Assembly: GCF_011043525.1 (NCBI RefSeq)
Contig: NZ_JAAKGO010000002.1
Coordinates: forward strand, 248,001-312,000
Length of the DNA stretch: 64,000 nt
Direction of reading: 5' to 3'
From: Sphingobacterium sp. SGG-5
Lineage (GTDB): Bacteria > Bacteroidota > Bacteroidia > Sphingobacteriales > Sphingobacteriaceae
The notes beneath the pieces are model-generated. The model was not told the DNA's origin, did no database searches, and worked only from the letters and a program-made list of their open reading frames with translations. The position numbers and the translations under genes are program-made. This document shows, in pieces, positions 34,594-42,907 of this stretch. How positions within the stretch are numbered: the stretch's first letter is position 1; the number at the start of each line of letters is the position of its first letter.

Positions 34594-35649
34594 CTATCTC
34601 GGCAATGAAAAGACCATACCCAAGGCCAATGCCTGGCTATACTGAATTTTAGCCTTCGTATCCTCTTCCATAATCCAGTCGTTGTCGTACAACATGATTC
34701 CCGTCAGCGTTACATTGACCAAACGGGTGACTTTTGCAGATAAGGTTACATCCAAACGATGATCCGGTTTGCTTAGCTCCCGGTAGTCAGCAAATAAGTT
34801 ATAACGTGATTTCAAGTTCAGGTTTTTCGATAGATTACGGTCCAGATTAGCAGTAACCTGAAAAGCCAGATCATTTCTGACTGTATACCCCGGTGTCAAA
34901 CCAAATTTCTTCTGGTCTTCTTTTAGCGGATCGTTGTCCGGATAACGATCGGCATACTCCGCGACGGTAAGGGGTTGGGACCTGTCGTTTATCATCAAAG
35001 TCTGACGCGCGGTACCGGTACCCAAACGGAGCGAAAAAGTATTATCCGGCTTATATTCCAAACCGAATGACTCCGTAAAATATCCCGGACCTAAAAATGC
35101 AGTCTGCACATCCTTTACCCGCTCTTCTTTGGTTTCTTTATCGGTGATATAACTGTATCCAATATCAAATTGGGATTCGAAGGTCACCGAAAAATAAACT
35201 GCCCAATCTTTTGTAAATTTATAAGAGAGCTTATTATCCCAGAAAATCCGGTCATTGTTTTTCTTTGCCAGTTGGTCCTTGTTTTTTATCTTACCGTATT
35301 TTAGATCCAGCTCCGTTACAAAATTGAAATTATCTCGTGTATAATCGGATTTATGCCAGGCTAATCCACCTATGGACACCGAATTTACTCCACCCGCACT
35401 CCAGTTATCACTAAAAGACGCCTGATTTGTGTTGATCCCAAATTTCGTCCAATGTTTCCAATAGTTAACTTCCAGTCCGAGCTTGGGTATAGGTACCTGA
35501 ATAGGGTTAACCTCAACCTTTTCGACGGTATCTTGTTTCGTCAACCTTGATTCAGGTCGATCACGCAATTCCTTTAAGTTCTCTTGCCCATAAGCCCAGG
35601 CTGTCATACACATACCTAACATCATGCTCAGGAGATATCTATAATTCAT
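34594..35649 (-). CDS. DUF3078 outer-membrane beta-barrel-like protein
   Basis: A 351-residue exported protein. I place the start at 35649 (MNYRYLLSMMLGMCMTAWAYG, a good signal peptide); starts at 35664 or 35667 would overlap the preceding gene by up to 14 bp. After the signal, the block YWKHWTKFGINTNQASFSDNWSAGG is characteristic of DUF3078, and the rest is alternating strand pattern (DNKLSYKFTKDWAVYFSVTFESQ). No catalytic residues are known for the family. Probably located in the outer membrane. Confidence 0.85.
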   Translation of the reverse strand: MNYRYLLSMMLGMCMTAWAYGQENLKELRDRPESRLTKQDTVEKVEVNPIQVPIPKLGLEVNYWKHWTKFGINTNQASFSDNWSAGGVNSVSIGGLAWHKSDYTRDNFNFVTELDLKYGKIKNKDQLAKKNNDRIFWDNKLSYKFTKDWAVYFSVTFESQFDIGYSYITDKETKEERVKDVQTAFLGPGYFTESFGLEYKPDNTFSLRLGTGTARQTLMINDRSQPLTVAEYADRYPDNDPLKEDQKKFGLTPGYTVRNDLAFQVTANLDRNLSKNLNLKSRYNLFADYRELSKPDHRLDVTLSAKVTRLVNVTLTGIMLYDNDWIMEEDTKAKIQYSQALALGMVFSLPR

Positions 35650-35653
35650 TGTG

Positions 35654-36409
35654 TTATTTTTCATCAATTTTTATTTTCGTTAAATCAGGTAAGGGCTTAA
35701 AATAAGGGTTTATTTTAAATTGCTCATATTTTGAACGGATATAGGCCGTTAGCACATAGGTGTTTGCTTCTTGCACAAAATAATATGAAGGCCGATATCT
35801 TATCATAAAATTATCTAAAAGTTCACCCTCCAGCCCTGTCACACTTTTTACTAAATTCCGCGAAAATTTCCAATCCACAACGTTCTCTTCATACTCTTGC
35901 TGGAAATATGCCGTTAACTTTCTTGCGTTCTTTCCCTCCTTGCTCAAAAAGTTAAATATCGTATTGATACTCAACCCGGCTCCATTCGGACCTACCGAAA
36001 AATAATCGCCTGCATCCGCCATTCGGTAAGCCTTTGCGTAATCGATCCGACGTTGTGCTAAAATCTCATCGGGATTCTTTTTCGCAACAACTGTCACGGG
36101 TTCAATGTATATCGAAGTCTTCTGCAAGTTAAACACCATAACCTCTTGTCCCACGTAAACCAACGTATCACTTTTATATTCTTCTCTCTGGGCAATGAGG
36201 GTATCTCCCTGCTGTACCCCTAACGAAAATTCGCCTCTCGCGTTGTTGAAAACATTTGCTCCCGAGGTCGTATTTATCAGCAAGACCCGCGCGACGCGTT
36301 GTTTCGTGTTTCTATCCAAAACAATGCCAGCCACTTTCTGTTGCCCATACCCAAGGGTATAAAACAAAAATAAAAAGAATGGGCAGAAAAATCCGACAAT
36401 AGTCTTCAT
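35654..36409 (-). CDS. Exported protein with carboxypeptidase-regulatory-like domain
   Basis: A 251-residue protein with a signal peptide (residues 1-22, ending YGQ). Residues about 24-110 form a CarboxypepD_reg-like/TonB-plug-associated beta-sandwich (VAGIVLDRNTKQRVARVLLI, NARGEFSLGVQQGDTLI). The rest (Tyr-rich, about 115-251) is not recognised. No TonB-dependent receptor barrel follows. The gene immediately precedes the DUF3078 gene, suggesting the two work together at the outer membrane. Confidence 0.8.
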   Translation of the reverse strand: MKTIVGFFCPFFLFLFYTLGYGQQKVAGIVLDRNTKQRVARVLLINTTSGANVFNNARGEFSLGVQQGDTLIAQREEYKSDTLVYVGQEVMVFNLQKTSIYIEPVTVVAKKNPDEILAQRRIDYAKAYRMADAGDYFSVGPNGAGLSINTIFNFLSKEGKNARKLTAYFQQEYEENVVDWKFSRNLVKSVTGLEGELLDNFMIRYRPSYYFVQEANTYVLTAYIRSKYEQFKINPYFKPLPDLTKIKIDEK

Positions 36410-36434
36410 TCTCGTAAAACTACGATTTTTAATG

Positions 36435-37256
36435 TTATTTCGTAATGACTAACAGCTGCCCTATGGCTAAACTGTCGGCCGTTAGGCCGTTGAGCTCCAT
36501 GATCTGTTCTACTGTAACATTATATTTACGGCTGATAGCATATAATGTATCAGAGGCCTTTACCTCATAAATCGTCATTTTAACGGGTGTTTTTATCTGT
36601 GCGGTATTATCTACGGTTGCCAGATCTACTTTCGTTTCTATTATAGTCTCAATCTTATCTTCTCTTTTTTCCTTTTCTCGAAAGGACTCGGTCCGGTCAT
36701 ACCGGTATAGCTCATACCGCTCTATGAGATCAATCAGCAATTCCGGGTAGCGTGGATTTGTCGCATAGCCTGCCTGTTTCAGTCCCCTCGCCCAGCCTTT
36801 ATAATCGTTTTTATCCAATGTAAAGAGCTTTTCATAACGTTTTCTCAGCAAGAAACGGGAGTGGTCTTCAAACGAATCCTCTGGATCCTTATATACTCGG
36901 AAGCAATCATTGGGATTGTCATCGGACTGAATAACGCGCTGCCCTTTCCAGTCTCCGGCACATTTTATTCCGAAGTGGTTATTCGCATTCCTCGCCAGGT
37001 AGCTATTCCCATTTCCTGACTCGAGCAATGCCTGAGCAAGCTTAATACTTGCGGGTATTCCATATTGATTCATCTCCCGGATAGCAATATCCTTATAGCG
37101 GTTGATATAATCCTGTCCCGATAGTGAAATTCCGCCAGTTCTTTTTGGCTGCGGACTCGACTTCGTCTGTGGGCCGGATAAAACTGTGCCTTTTCGGGTA
37201 GCACAGGAAGAAAATAAAATGAAACATACAACTATAGCCAGTAGCGATTTTACCAT
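36435..37256 (-). CDS. Glucosaminidase with LysM domain (GH73-type lipoprotein)
   Basis: A 273-residue peptidoglycan hydrolase. The start at 37256 gives MVKSLLAIVVCFILFSSC with a lipobox at Cys18; the longer frame overlaps the methyltransferase gene. The GH73 region (about 35-185) shows PASIKLAQALLESGNGNSYL with the catalytic glutamate, ANNHFGIKC and a Tyr-containing AGYATNPRY. The C-terminal LysM (about 228-272, VKASDTLYAISRKYNVTVEQ) binds glycan strands. Confidence 0.91.
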   Translation of the reverse strand: MVKSLLAIVVCFILFSSCATRKGTVLSGPQTKSSPQPKRTGGISLSGQDYINRYKDIAIREMNQYGIPASIKLAQALLESGNGNSYLARNANNHFGIKCAGDWKGQRVIQSDDNPNDCFRVYKDPEDSFEDHSRFLLRKRYEKLFTLDKNDYKGWARGLKQAGYATNPRYPELLIDLIERYELYRYDRTESFREKEKREDKIETIIETKVDLATVDNTAQIKTPVKMTIYEVKASDTLYAISRKYNVTVEQIMELNGLTADSLAIGQLLVITK

Positions 37257-37278
37257 TATTTTTATTTTTGTCCAATAA

Positions 37279-37911
37279 TTATCTCTTCCGCAATACAAAT
37301 AGTCCGTCACGTATAGGTAATATCAATTTTTCTACACGCTCATCTTCAGTCAATTCATTATTTAAGGAGATTATCTGTCTTGTCTGATTATCCGGGGCCT
37401 TGTCGACAACCTTGCCCTTCCACAGCACATTATCAATCAAAATCAGCCCGCCCTGCCGCACACGATCGATAATCATATTATAATACAAACTATTGCGCTT
37501 TTTATCTGCATCGATGAATACCAGATCAAATGTACCTTTGATCTGCGGTATGACAGTTTGTGCGTCCCCTAAATGATAATGTATTTTAGCCTGCCAGGGT
37601 GACTCCTCAAAATAGCCTGAGACCCGCTCCGCTAACTCCTCGTTGATATCGATCGTATGGATACTTCCCTCCTCATGTAGCCCCTCTGCCAGACACAACG
37701 TGGCATATCCGGTAAATGTACCGACTTCCAATATCATTTTAGGCGAGACTAATTTGCTGAGCATAGTCAATACCCGCCCCTGATAATGCCCGGATAGCAT
37801 GTGTGGCATCGTTTCCTTCAAATAGGTCTCCCGATGTATTTTTTTTAACAAGGTGCTTTCCTGATCGCAAGTCTGCTCTAAATACGCATGTATATTCTCA
37901 CTTGAAATCAT
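37279..37911 (-). CDS. Class I SAM-dependent O-methyltransferase
   Basis: A 210-residue member of the catechol/caffeoyl-CoA O-methyltransferase family. SAM-binding motif ILEVGTFTGYATLCLAEGL (about 60-78), VFIDADKK metal-binding aspartate region (about 130-137) and LILIDNVLWKGKV (about 155-167) are present. Substrate unknown. It lies 20 bp after folE. Confidence 0.9.
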   Translation of the reverse strand: MISSENIHAYLEQTCDQESTLLKKIHRETYLKETMPHMLSGHYQGRVLTMLSKLVSPKMILEVGTFTGYATLCLAEGLHEEGSIHTIDINEELAERVSGYFEESPWQAKIHYHLGDAQTVIPQIKGTFDLVFIDADKKRNSLYYNMIIDRVRQGGLILIDNVLWKGKVVDKAPDNQTRQIISLNNELTEDERVEKLILPIRDGLFVLRKR

Positions 37912-37931
37912 AGCATCTCCTCAACTGTTCT

Positions 37932-38576
37932 TTAGTCCAAAGAAGCGGTAATCAATCGTAAAAACTCAGAGCGTGTGACATCGTTCTGGAAAGACCCTGT
38001 AAAAGCGGACGTCGTCGTTACTGAATTTTGTTTCTGTACACCCCGCATCGCCATACACATATGTTTACATTCGATAACTACTGCCACACCCGCAGGTTTC
38101 AACGTCTCCTGTATACAGTCCCGAATTTCATTCGTCAAACGTTCTTGCACCTGCAATCTTCGCGCAAACACATCCACAACACGTGGAATTTTACTCAAGC
38201 CCACAATGTGTCCATCGGGAATATAAGCGATATGAGCTTTGCCGAAAAATGGCAACATATGGTGCTCACACATCGAATATACCTCGATATCTTTCACCAC
38301 GACCATTTGACTGTATTCCTCTTCAAACATAGCACTACGCAATAGTTCCGCAGCATCGACATTATAGCCGTGCGTCAAATATTGCAACGCCTTAGCCACA
38401 CGTTCGGGTGTTTTAACAAGACCTTCCCGATGTGGGTTTTCGCCAAGTGCATCTAAGATATCCACGTAATGCCGAGCTATCCGATCAACATAATCCACAT
38501 TGTATTGATCGATCTTCACATAGCCGTCAATTTCTTCGTTAAATTCCGTTAGGTCGCTTATTTTCTTATTATTCAT
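37932..38576 (-). CDS. folE: GTP cyclohydrolase I
   Basis: A 214-residue enzyme converting GTP to 7,8-dihydroneopterin triphosphate, first step of folate, biopterin-type and queuosine precursor synthesis. Zinc and catalytic residues are seen in [19 protein letters not shown] (about 108-126) with a distal [11 protein letters not shown]. The pairing with queD 8 bp upstream indicates a 7-deazaguanine or pterin branch in addition to folate. Confidence 0.95.
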   Translation of the reverse strand: MNNKKISDLTEFNEEIDGYVKIDQYNVDYVDRIARHYVDILDALGENPHREGLVKTPERVAKALQYLTHGYNVDAAELLRSAMFEEEYSQMVVVKDIEVYSMCEHHMLPFFGKAHIAYIPDGHIVGLSKIPRVVDVFARRLQVQERLTNEIRDCIQETLKPAGVAVVIECKHMCMAMRGVQKQNSVTTTSAFTGSFQNDVTRSEFLRLITASLD

Positions 38577-38584
38577 AATCTATA

Positions 38585-38998
38585 TTAATCACCAAAATAC
38601 TCCACCGAATTGTTTTCCGTTTCAACCAACCGAACACTGTGCAGAATAACATTCTCCAGCTCAAAAAGAGGTTTCAAAACTTTAAAAATTTCCATGGCAA
38701 TCACTTCCGTGGATGCCATTTTCCCCTCCATAAAATCCACATCCAAATTGATGTTTTTATGATCCATCCGTTTGACAATACTTTCCTGAATGATCGATTT
38801 CATCGTTTTCAAATCGATCAAGAAACCCGTTTCGGGATTAATATCTCCCTTCACGGTCACAAACAACTCGTAATTATGTCCATGCCAGTTGGGATTAGCA
38901 CAGTAACCGAATACGGATTCGTTCTGTTCCGCCGTCCAATCATCACGATGCAGTTTATGCGCTGCACAAAATCGTTCCCGTCGTGTTATATATATCAT
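38585..38998 (-). CDS. 6-pyruvoyl-tetrahydropterin synthase/QueD-family protein
   Basis: A 137-residue zinc lyase acting on dihydroneopterin triphosphate, giving 6-carboxy-tetrahydropterin (queuosine route) or 6-pyruvoyl-tetrahydropterin. The start MIYITRRERFCAAHKL at 38998 fits the family; the frame from 39058 adds an unrelated hydrophobic stretch and overlaps the divergent mqnB. Zinc ligands: His14 (CAAHKL) and the HGH of NWHGHNYE (about 37-39). Catalytic region FLIDLKTMK and MDHKNINLD present. QueD versus PTPS function cannot be separated by eye. Confidence 0.9.
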   Translation of the reverse strand: MIYITRRERFCAAHKLHRDDWTAEQNESVFGYCANPNWHGHNYELFVTVKGDINPETGFLIDLKTMKSIIQESIVKRMDHKNINLDVDFMEGKMASTEVIAMEIFKVLKPLFELENVILHSVRLVETENNSVEYFGD

Positions 38999-39004
38999 GA
39001 TATA

Positions 39005-39012
39005 CAAAGATA
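39005..39012 (-). promoter_or_regulatory. Candidate -7 box directly ahead of queD
   Basis: TATCTTTG on the minus strand matches TAnnTTTG. The implied start site (about 39001) is only a few bases from the ATG at 38998, so the transcript would be nearly leaderless. No -33 element is clear. Confidence 0.35.
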
Positions 39013-39052
39013 ATCCTAAAAATCTATATTTTAGTAATCCAAAACAAAAGGT

Positions 39053-39685
39053 ATGCATCCAAAACCCTTAATTGTCGCTGCAACACAGGCTGAAATTATG
39101 CCAAGCATCCCGTTCTTTGAAGAGCACAGGATTCCTTATATCGTTACGGGAGTTGGTATGCTCGCCACGACATATGCGCTGACAAAAGCATTAGCCCGCT
39201 CTCCTTCTTCGCTCGTACTAAATGTCGGCATTGCAGGCAGCTTCTCGCACAACATAGCCATCGGCTCGGTTGTGGAGATTATTCACGATACGCTTTCCGA
39301 GTTGGGTGCCGAGAGCAGCGAAGGTTTTATCCCGATAGAGGAGCTGGGCTTTGGATCATCGTCCTGGTCTAGCCTACCCATAGATAGCGTCCAGACCGAT
39401 CTACCACGCGTACAGGCTATCACGGTAAACAAAGTGCATGGATCCCTCACCTCAATTGCACACCTCCAGAAAAGGCTACCTGAAATACACGTTGAAAGTA
39501 TGGAGGGTGCTGCGGCATTTTACGTCTGTCATGAAGAAAACATGCCCTGTATACAGGTCCGATCGATTTCCAATTATGTGGAGGCGCGGGATAAATCAGC
39601 ATGGGATATCCCTTTAGCCATCCGAAATCTAAACCATTGGCTTAACAATTTTTTGACGTCTAATTCTGCTTTATTTCTACGGTGA
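39053..39685 (+). CDS. mqnB: Futalosine hydrolase
   Basis: A 210-residue nucleosidase of the phosphorylase/MTAN fold that removes the base from futalosine in the alternative menaquinone pathway. Seen: N-terminal LIVAATQAEIMPSIPFFEE, GVGMLATTYALTKAL, LNVGIAGSFS, and the specificity/catalytic ESMEGAAAFYVC near 155-166 with ISNYVEARD. Shorter than enteric MTAN-like relatives only by loops. Menaquinone made by this route would be the electron acceptor for complex I at the start of the window. Confidence 0.9.
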   Translation: MHPKPLIVAATQAEIMPSIPFFEEHRIPYIVTGVGMLATTYALTKALARSPSSLVLNVGIAGSFSHNIAIGSVVEIIHDTLSELGAESSEGFIPIEELGFGSSSWSSLPIDSVQTDLPRVQAITVNKVHGSLTSIAHLQKRLPEIHVESMEGAAAFYVCHEENMPCIQVRSISNYVEARDKSAWDIPLAIRNLNHWLNNFLTSNSALFLR

Positions 39686-39714
39686 TTCTATTTCAAAATA
39701 TCATTTTAAAATAG

Positions 39715-39722
39715 TAATTTTG
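39715..39722 (+). promoter_or_regulatory. Candidate pdhB promoter (-7 box TAATTTTG)
   Basis: Exact TAnnTTTG match placing the start about 26 nt ahead of the pdhB ATG. The region where a -33 TTTG should be contains TTTC (39691-39694). Confidence 0.45.
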
Positions 39723-39754
39723 CGTATTCTTAAAAAGAACTATTTTAAAAACTG

Positions 39755-40741
39755 ATGAGAGAAATACAATTCAGAGAAGCACTTCGTGAAGCGTTGAACG
39801 AAGAAATGCGTAAAGATGAAGCTATATTTTTAATGGGCGAAGAAGTAGCCGAGTATAACGGCGCTTATAAAGTAAGTCAAGGCATGTTAGACGAATTCGG
39901 AGCCAAACGTGTAATTGATACACCTATTGCCGAACTTGGTTTCGCCGGCATCGCAATTGGTGCTGCCATGAATGGTCTGAGACCTATCGTAGAGTTTATG
40001 ACATTCAACTTCTCATTGGTTGCTATTGATCAAGTCATTAACTCGGCTGCAAAAATACGTCAAATGTCAGGTGGACAATTCTCTTGCCCGATTGTTTTTC
40101 GCGGACCTACCGGAAATGCTGGACAATTAGCAGCACAGCACTCTCAAAATTTCGAAAATTGGTATGCCAATACACCAGGGTTAAAAGTTGTTATCCCCTC
40201 CAATCCATATGATGCAAAAGGCTTGTTGAAGTCTGCCATCATCGATCCGGATCCGGTTATTTTCATGGAATCGGAAGTCATGTATGGCGATAAGGGTGAA
40301 GTGCCAGAAGAAGAATATTATCTACCTATCGGAAAAGCACACACGATTCAAGAAGGTTCTGACGTCACGGTGGTTTCCTTTGGTAAGATGGTGCCGCGCG
40401 TCGTTATTCCTGCAGTTGAAGAGTTGAAAAAAGAAGGTGTGAGCGTAGAACTTATAGACTTGCGTTCTGTACGTCCTATCGATTTTGCTGCCGTCATTTC
40501 TTCCGTAAAGAAAACAAACCGTTTGGTTATCGTCGAAGAGGCATGGCCATTAGCCTCCATCTCTTCCGAGATAAGTTTCCATGTTCAAAAGCACGCTTTT
40601 GACTACCTGGATGCACCAGTGACACGGGTAACATCAGCAGATGTCCCTCTTGCTTATGCGCCTACTTTAGTCGAAGCAACTTTACCTAACATAGAAAAAA
40701 TCGTAAAAGCGGTAAAAGAGGTGGCTTATATCAAGAAATAA
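39755..40741 (+). CDS. pdhB: Pyruvate dehydrogenase E1 component, beta subunit
   Basis: A 328-residue transketolase-like subunit that pairs with E1-alpha to bind thiamine diphosphate and decarboxylate pyruvate. Start MREIQFREALREALNEEM and blocks FLMGEEVAEYNGAYKVSQGM, TPIAELGFAGIAIGAAMNG, GPTGNAGQLAAQHSQNFE and VIVEEAWPLASI match PdhB. The expected partner genes (E1-alpha, E2) are not adjacent, so it is encoded apart from the rest of the complex. Confidence 0.95.
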   Translation: MREIQFREALREALNEEMRKDEAIFLMGEEVAEYNGAYKVSQGMLDEFGAKRVIDTPIAELGFAGIAIGAAMNGLRPIVEFMTFNFSLVAIDQVINSAAKIRQMSGGQFSCPIVFRGPTGNAGQLAAQHSQNFENWYANTPGLKVVIPSNPYDAKGLLKSAIIDPDPVIFMESEVMYGDKGEVPEEEYYLPIGKAHTIQEGSDVTVVSFGKMVPRVVIPAVEELKKEGVSVELIDLRSVRPIDFAAVISSVKKTNRLVIVEEAWPLASISSEISFHVQKHAFDYLDAPVTRVTSADVPLAYAPTLVEATLPNIEKIVKAVKEVAYIKK

Positions 40742-40801
40742 GAAACTACCTTTCACTCAGATTTTCATGTTTTCAAATTGGGCCGGTCGCAATGGGCAAT
40801 A

Positions 40802-41314
40802 TTATATCGTATCGAAATCAAATCCGGCCCTATTCATACAACGTTTGGCTACCTCCAGCACATAGGGCGCTTCATTAAATGGATGTACAGGGACAGGTGT
40901 GATTGCTTTCAAATCTCCCATGATTTGTTCTGTTTCCTGTTGGGTCAGTTTTTCACAAGCCTCATACATACCGCCCTGCTCTTCTTCCAGAATATCATGT
41001 TGTTCCATGATATAATCAATCACTTTGATGACTTCAGGGCTTGGAACACAGACCAGCAAGGCAGTCAGGGCACCATGGTCCAATCGAAGTTTTGCTTGTA
41101 ATGGAAGCGGCTCTCCACCGTTTGCTTTTTGGGCAGCAACAAAAAGGACTTTTTCTTCCATTTTTATATGTGTCAGTAAACCGATCCTGAATTCATGATA
41201 TTTTTCCAAATCCACGTTGTTTATATCCTGCGTTGCTTCCGCAAAGATTGTTTCAATACGCCGGTGATCCGCCGTGAAAAAATCATAAAGTAATCCGTCT
41301 TGTCTTGTCTTCAT
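40802..41314 (-). CDS. Hemerythrin-domain protein
   Basis: A 170-residue four-helix-bundle protein likely holding a di-iron site. Candidate ligands are His17 (TADHRRIE), His49 with Glu53 (THIKMEEKVLF), His80 (RLDHGAL) and His106 with a following glutamate (MEQHDILEEE). Such proteins bind oxygen or nitric oxide or support iron-sulfur repair. Last gene of a six-gene leftward operon starting at 45037; 15 bp after the DUF2249 gene. It shares the H-HxxxE-H-HxxxE pattern of RIC/YtfE-type proteins but lacks their N-terminal ScdA domain. Confidence 0.85.
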   Translation of the reverse strand: MKTRQDGLLYDFFTADHRRIETIFAEATQDINNVDLEKYHEFRIGLLTHIKMEEKVLFVAAQKANGGEPLPLQAKLRLDHGALTALLVCVPSPEVIKVIDYIMEQHDILEEEQGGMYEACEKLTQQETEQIMGDLKAITPVPVHPFNEAPYVLEVAKRCMNRAGFDFDTI

Positions 41315-41329
41315 ATTTACCCACCTTCG

Positions 41330-42082
41330 TTACTTTTTGACTTTAACTACCCTGACTTTCCAATCTTCAGGTCCCTTTTCGATATATTCCCAGCGGAAAG
41401 GCTCCTTGCTTTCTACTTCCATTTGATAATACAAGGGTTTCGGGTCATGATCATTGATAAATTCAAATGCTTCACCCGGTCGAATATCGGCAAATGCCTT
41501 ATAGAACAACTCATGCCTTTCTGTTGGGGGCAATGGTCGTAAGTCAAATTCATTCACGACAGAAAAACCATCATCTCCCAGTCCACTGTTATCCTGTTTA
41601 GTAATGTGGATTACAAACTCTCCCTCACTTTTCTTTTTATAAATCCATTTGTGTTTGCCTTCAAATTTGTTGATAAAAATCTCGTGTATTTCGATCGGGT
41701 TTTCTGCAGAGATCAATCCCATCGTCGTATTTTGCTCCATCATACCATATCGGTGAAAAACGATTTGCTTCCACTCTTTCTTGTCCGCATTGCGCAAATC
41801 GAGCAAAGTCGAAATTTCATCAAATTCCACACCTTTAGATTCTTCCAGACGGGTTACTTTTACCTTCCACTCTCTTCCGCCACGATTGAGGTACTCCCAC
41901 CCCACCACATCTCCATATATCGAGCGAAATTCATAAAATAAAGGAATGGGATCATGGTCATTAATAAAAATAAAGCTATTGTCCACCTGTAAATCTTTGA
42001 AGAGCTTAATTAATAGTTCGTGCCGCCGGATAGGGACCAGTACCCGCACATCCAGCTCACCATCTGCATTTTTTTCTATCAT
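41330..42082 (-). CDS. Tandem DUF2249 protein
   Basis: A 250-residue cytosolic protein. Two copies of DUF2249 are visible: about 9-75 (LDVRVLVPIRRHELLIKLF, FINDHDPIPLFYEF) and about 176-248 (FDLRPLPPTERHELFYKAF, FINDHDPKPLYYQM). The middle part (about 85-165) is a different segment, with HRYGMMEQNTT, not recognised. DUF2249 resembles the TusA fold and often sits beside hemerythrin and denitrification or NO-response genes, but its biochemical role is unsettled. Lies 46 bp after the Rrf2 regulator gene. Confidence 0.85.
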   Translation of the reverse strand: MIEKNADGELDVRVLVPIRRHELLIKLFKDLQVDNSFIFINDHDPIPLFYEFRSIYGDVVGWEYLNRGGREWKVKVTRLEESKGVEFDEISTLLDLRNADKKEWKQIVFHRYGMMEQNTTMGLISAENPIEIHEIFINKFEGKHKWIYKKKSEGEFVIHITKQDNSGLGDDGFSVVNEFDLRPLPPTERHELFYKAFADIRPGEAFEFINDHDPKPLYYQMEVESKEPFRWEYIEKGPEDWKVRVVKVKK

Positions 42083-42128
42083 TATTTCTATAAAATTTAA
42101 TTCTTAAAATCTACTCCATCGTCCAAAC

Positions 42129-42560
42129 TCAATCGATTAGGTAGGTCAGCCCCTCATTGACAGTGTTACACAGGACCCGTACCGTTCTTTCCCTAAAAAT
42201 CTTCTCCATCAACTCCCGCGCTACCTCATATTCATTGTGGATCGGGCAGGGATGGGAAGCCGAGCAAGCTTGGAGGCCAAGTCCACATTCTTTAAAAAGA
42301 CCATTTCCTTCCACAGCCTCCACGATATGAATAATAGGCTGTTCTTGCTGTTCTTCATTGAGGTAAAACCCACCATAAGGACCTTTGAGGCTATTGATTA
42401 TTTTCTTGCGAGCCAGCAGCTGCAATATCTTCCCCACCGTATGTTCGCTGGCATTAATGCGCTCCGATATTTCTTTTATGTTCGCCTTTTCACCACCTTC
42501 ACTCTTGCTTGATAAATAAATGGCTGCCTTAATAGCTGTCTTACACGTTAAACTCAGCAT
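42129..42560 (-). CDS. Rrf2-family regulator with three-cysteine Fe-S site (NsrR/IscR-like)
   Basis: A 143-residue DNA-binding protein. The winged helix occupies about residues 1-65 (INASEHTVGKILQLLARKKI, SLKGPYGGFYL). Three cysteines, Cys92, Cys99 and Cys105 (KECGLGLQACSASHPC), are placed as in NsrR and IscR, where they hold an iron-sulfur cluster sensing nitric oxide or cluster status. The gene is inside the operon it probably controls. A palindrome at 45118-45141 is a candidate target, though an FNR-like activator could use it instead. Confidence 0.88.
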   Translation of the reverse strand: MLSLTCKTAIKAAIYLSSKSEGGEKANIKEISERINASEHTVGKILQLLARKKIINSLKGPYGGFYLNEEQQEQPIIHIVEAVEGNGLFKECGLGLQACSASHPCPIHNEYEVARELMEKIFRERTVRVLCNTVNEGLTYLID

Positions 42561-42583
42561 ATTTTTTCGTTATTGTCCTCTAT

Positions 42584-42907
42584 TTATCTCCCTAAAAATG
42601 TTCTTCCCTCGGGAGAAATCATACTAAAATTCCATGCCGGGTCGAAAGTCAGGTTGACCGTCACCTCCCAATCCGGGAAAGACTTAGCCAACGATGCCCG
42701 TGTATCTGTCGTAATGGCATCACCCATGGGACAAAATTGGGTAGTCAGCGTCATAATACACATCAATTTATTGTCTACCTCATCAAAATACATTTCATAT
42801 AGAAGTCCCAAATCCACAATATTCAATCCAATTTCAGGGTCATCTACATGATAGAGGTCCTGCAATGCATAATTGCATTTTTCATTACTATTTGTTTTGA
42901 TATTCAT
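42584..42907 (-). CDS. MIP18/SufT-like metal-sulfur assembly factor (DUF59)
   Basis: A 107-residue DUF59-family protein. Signature ALQDLYHVDDPEIGLNIVDLGLLYEM (in parts: DPEIGLNIVDLGL) and the TTQFCPMGDAI cysteine motif match SufT/PaaD/MIP18 relatives that help mature Fe-S proteins. Start overlaps the stop of the preceding membrane-protein gene by 4 bp (ATGA), indicating coupling. In this operon it may service Fe-S or di-iron centres damaged by nitric oxide (inference). Confidence 0.88.
   Translation of the reverse strand: MNIKTNSNEKCNYALQDLYHVDDPEIGLNIVDLGLLYEMYFDEVDNKLMCIMTLTTQFCPMGDAITTDTRASLAKSFPDWEVTVNLTFDPAWNFSMISPEGRTFLGR

Noticed and set aside
39755..40741. pdhB as a 2-oxoisovalerate (branched-chain) dehydrogenase subunit
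   Set aside because: The family blocks read closer to pyruvate dehydrogenase E1-beta, though these subfamilies are similar and no partner genes are adjacent to decide.
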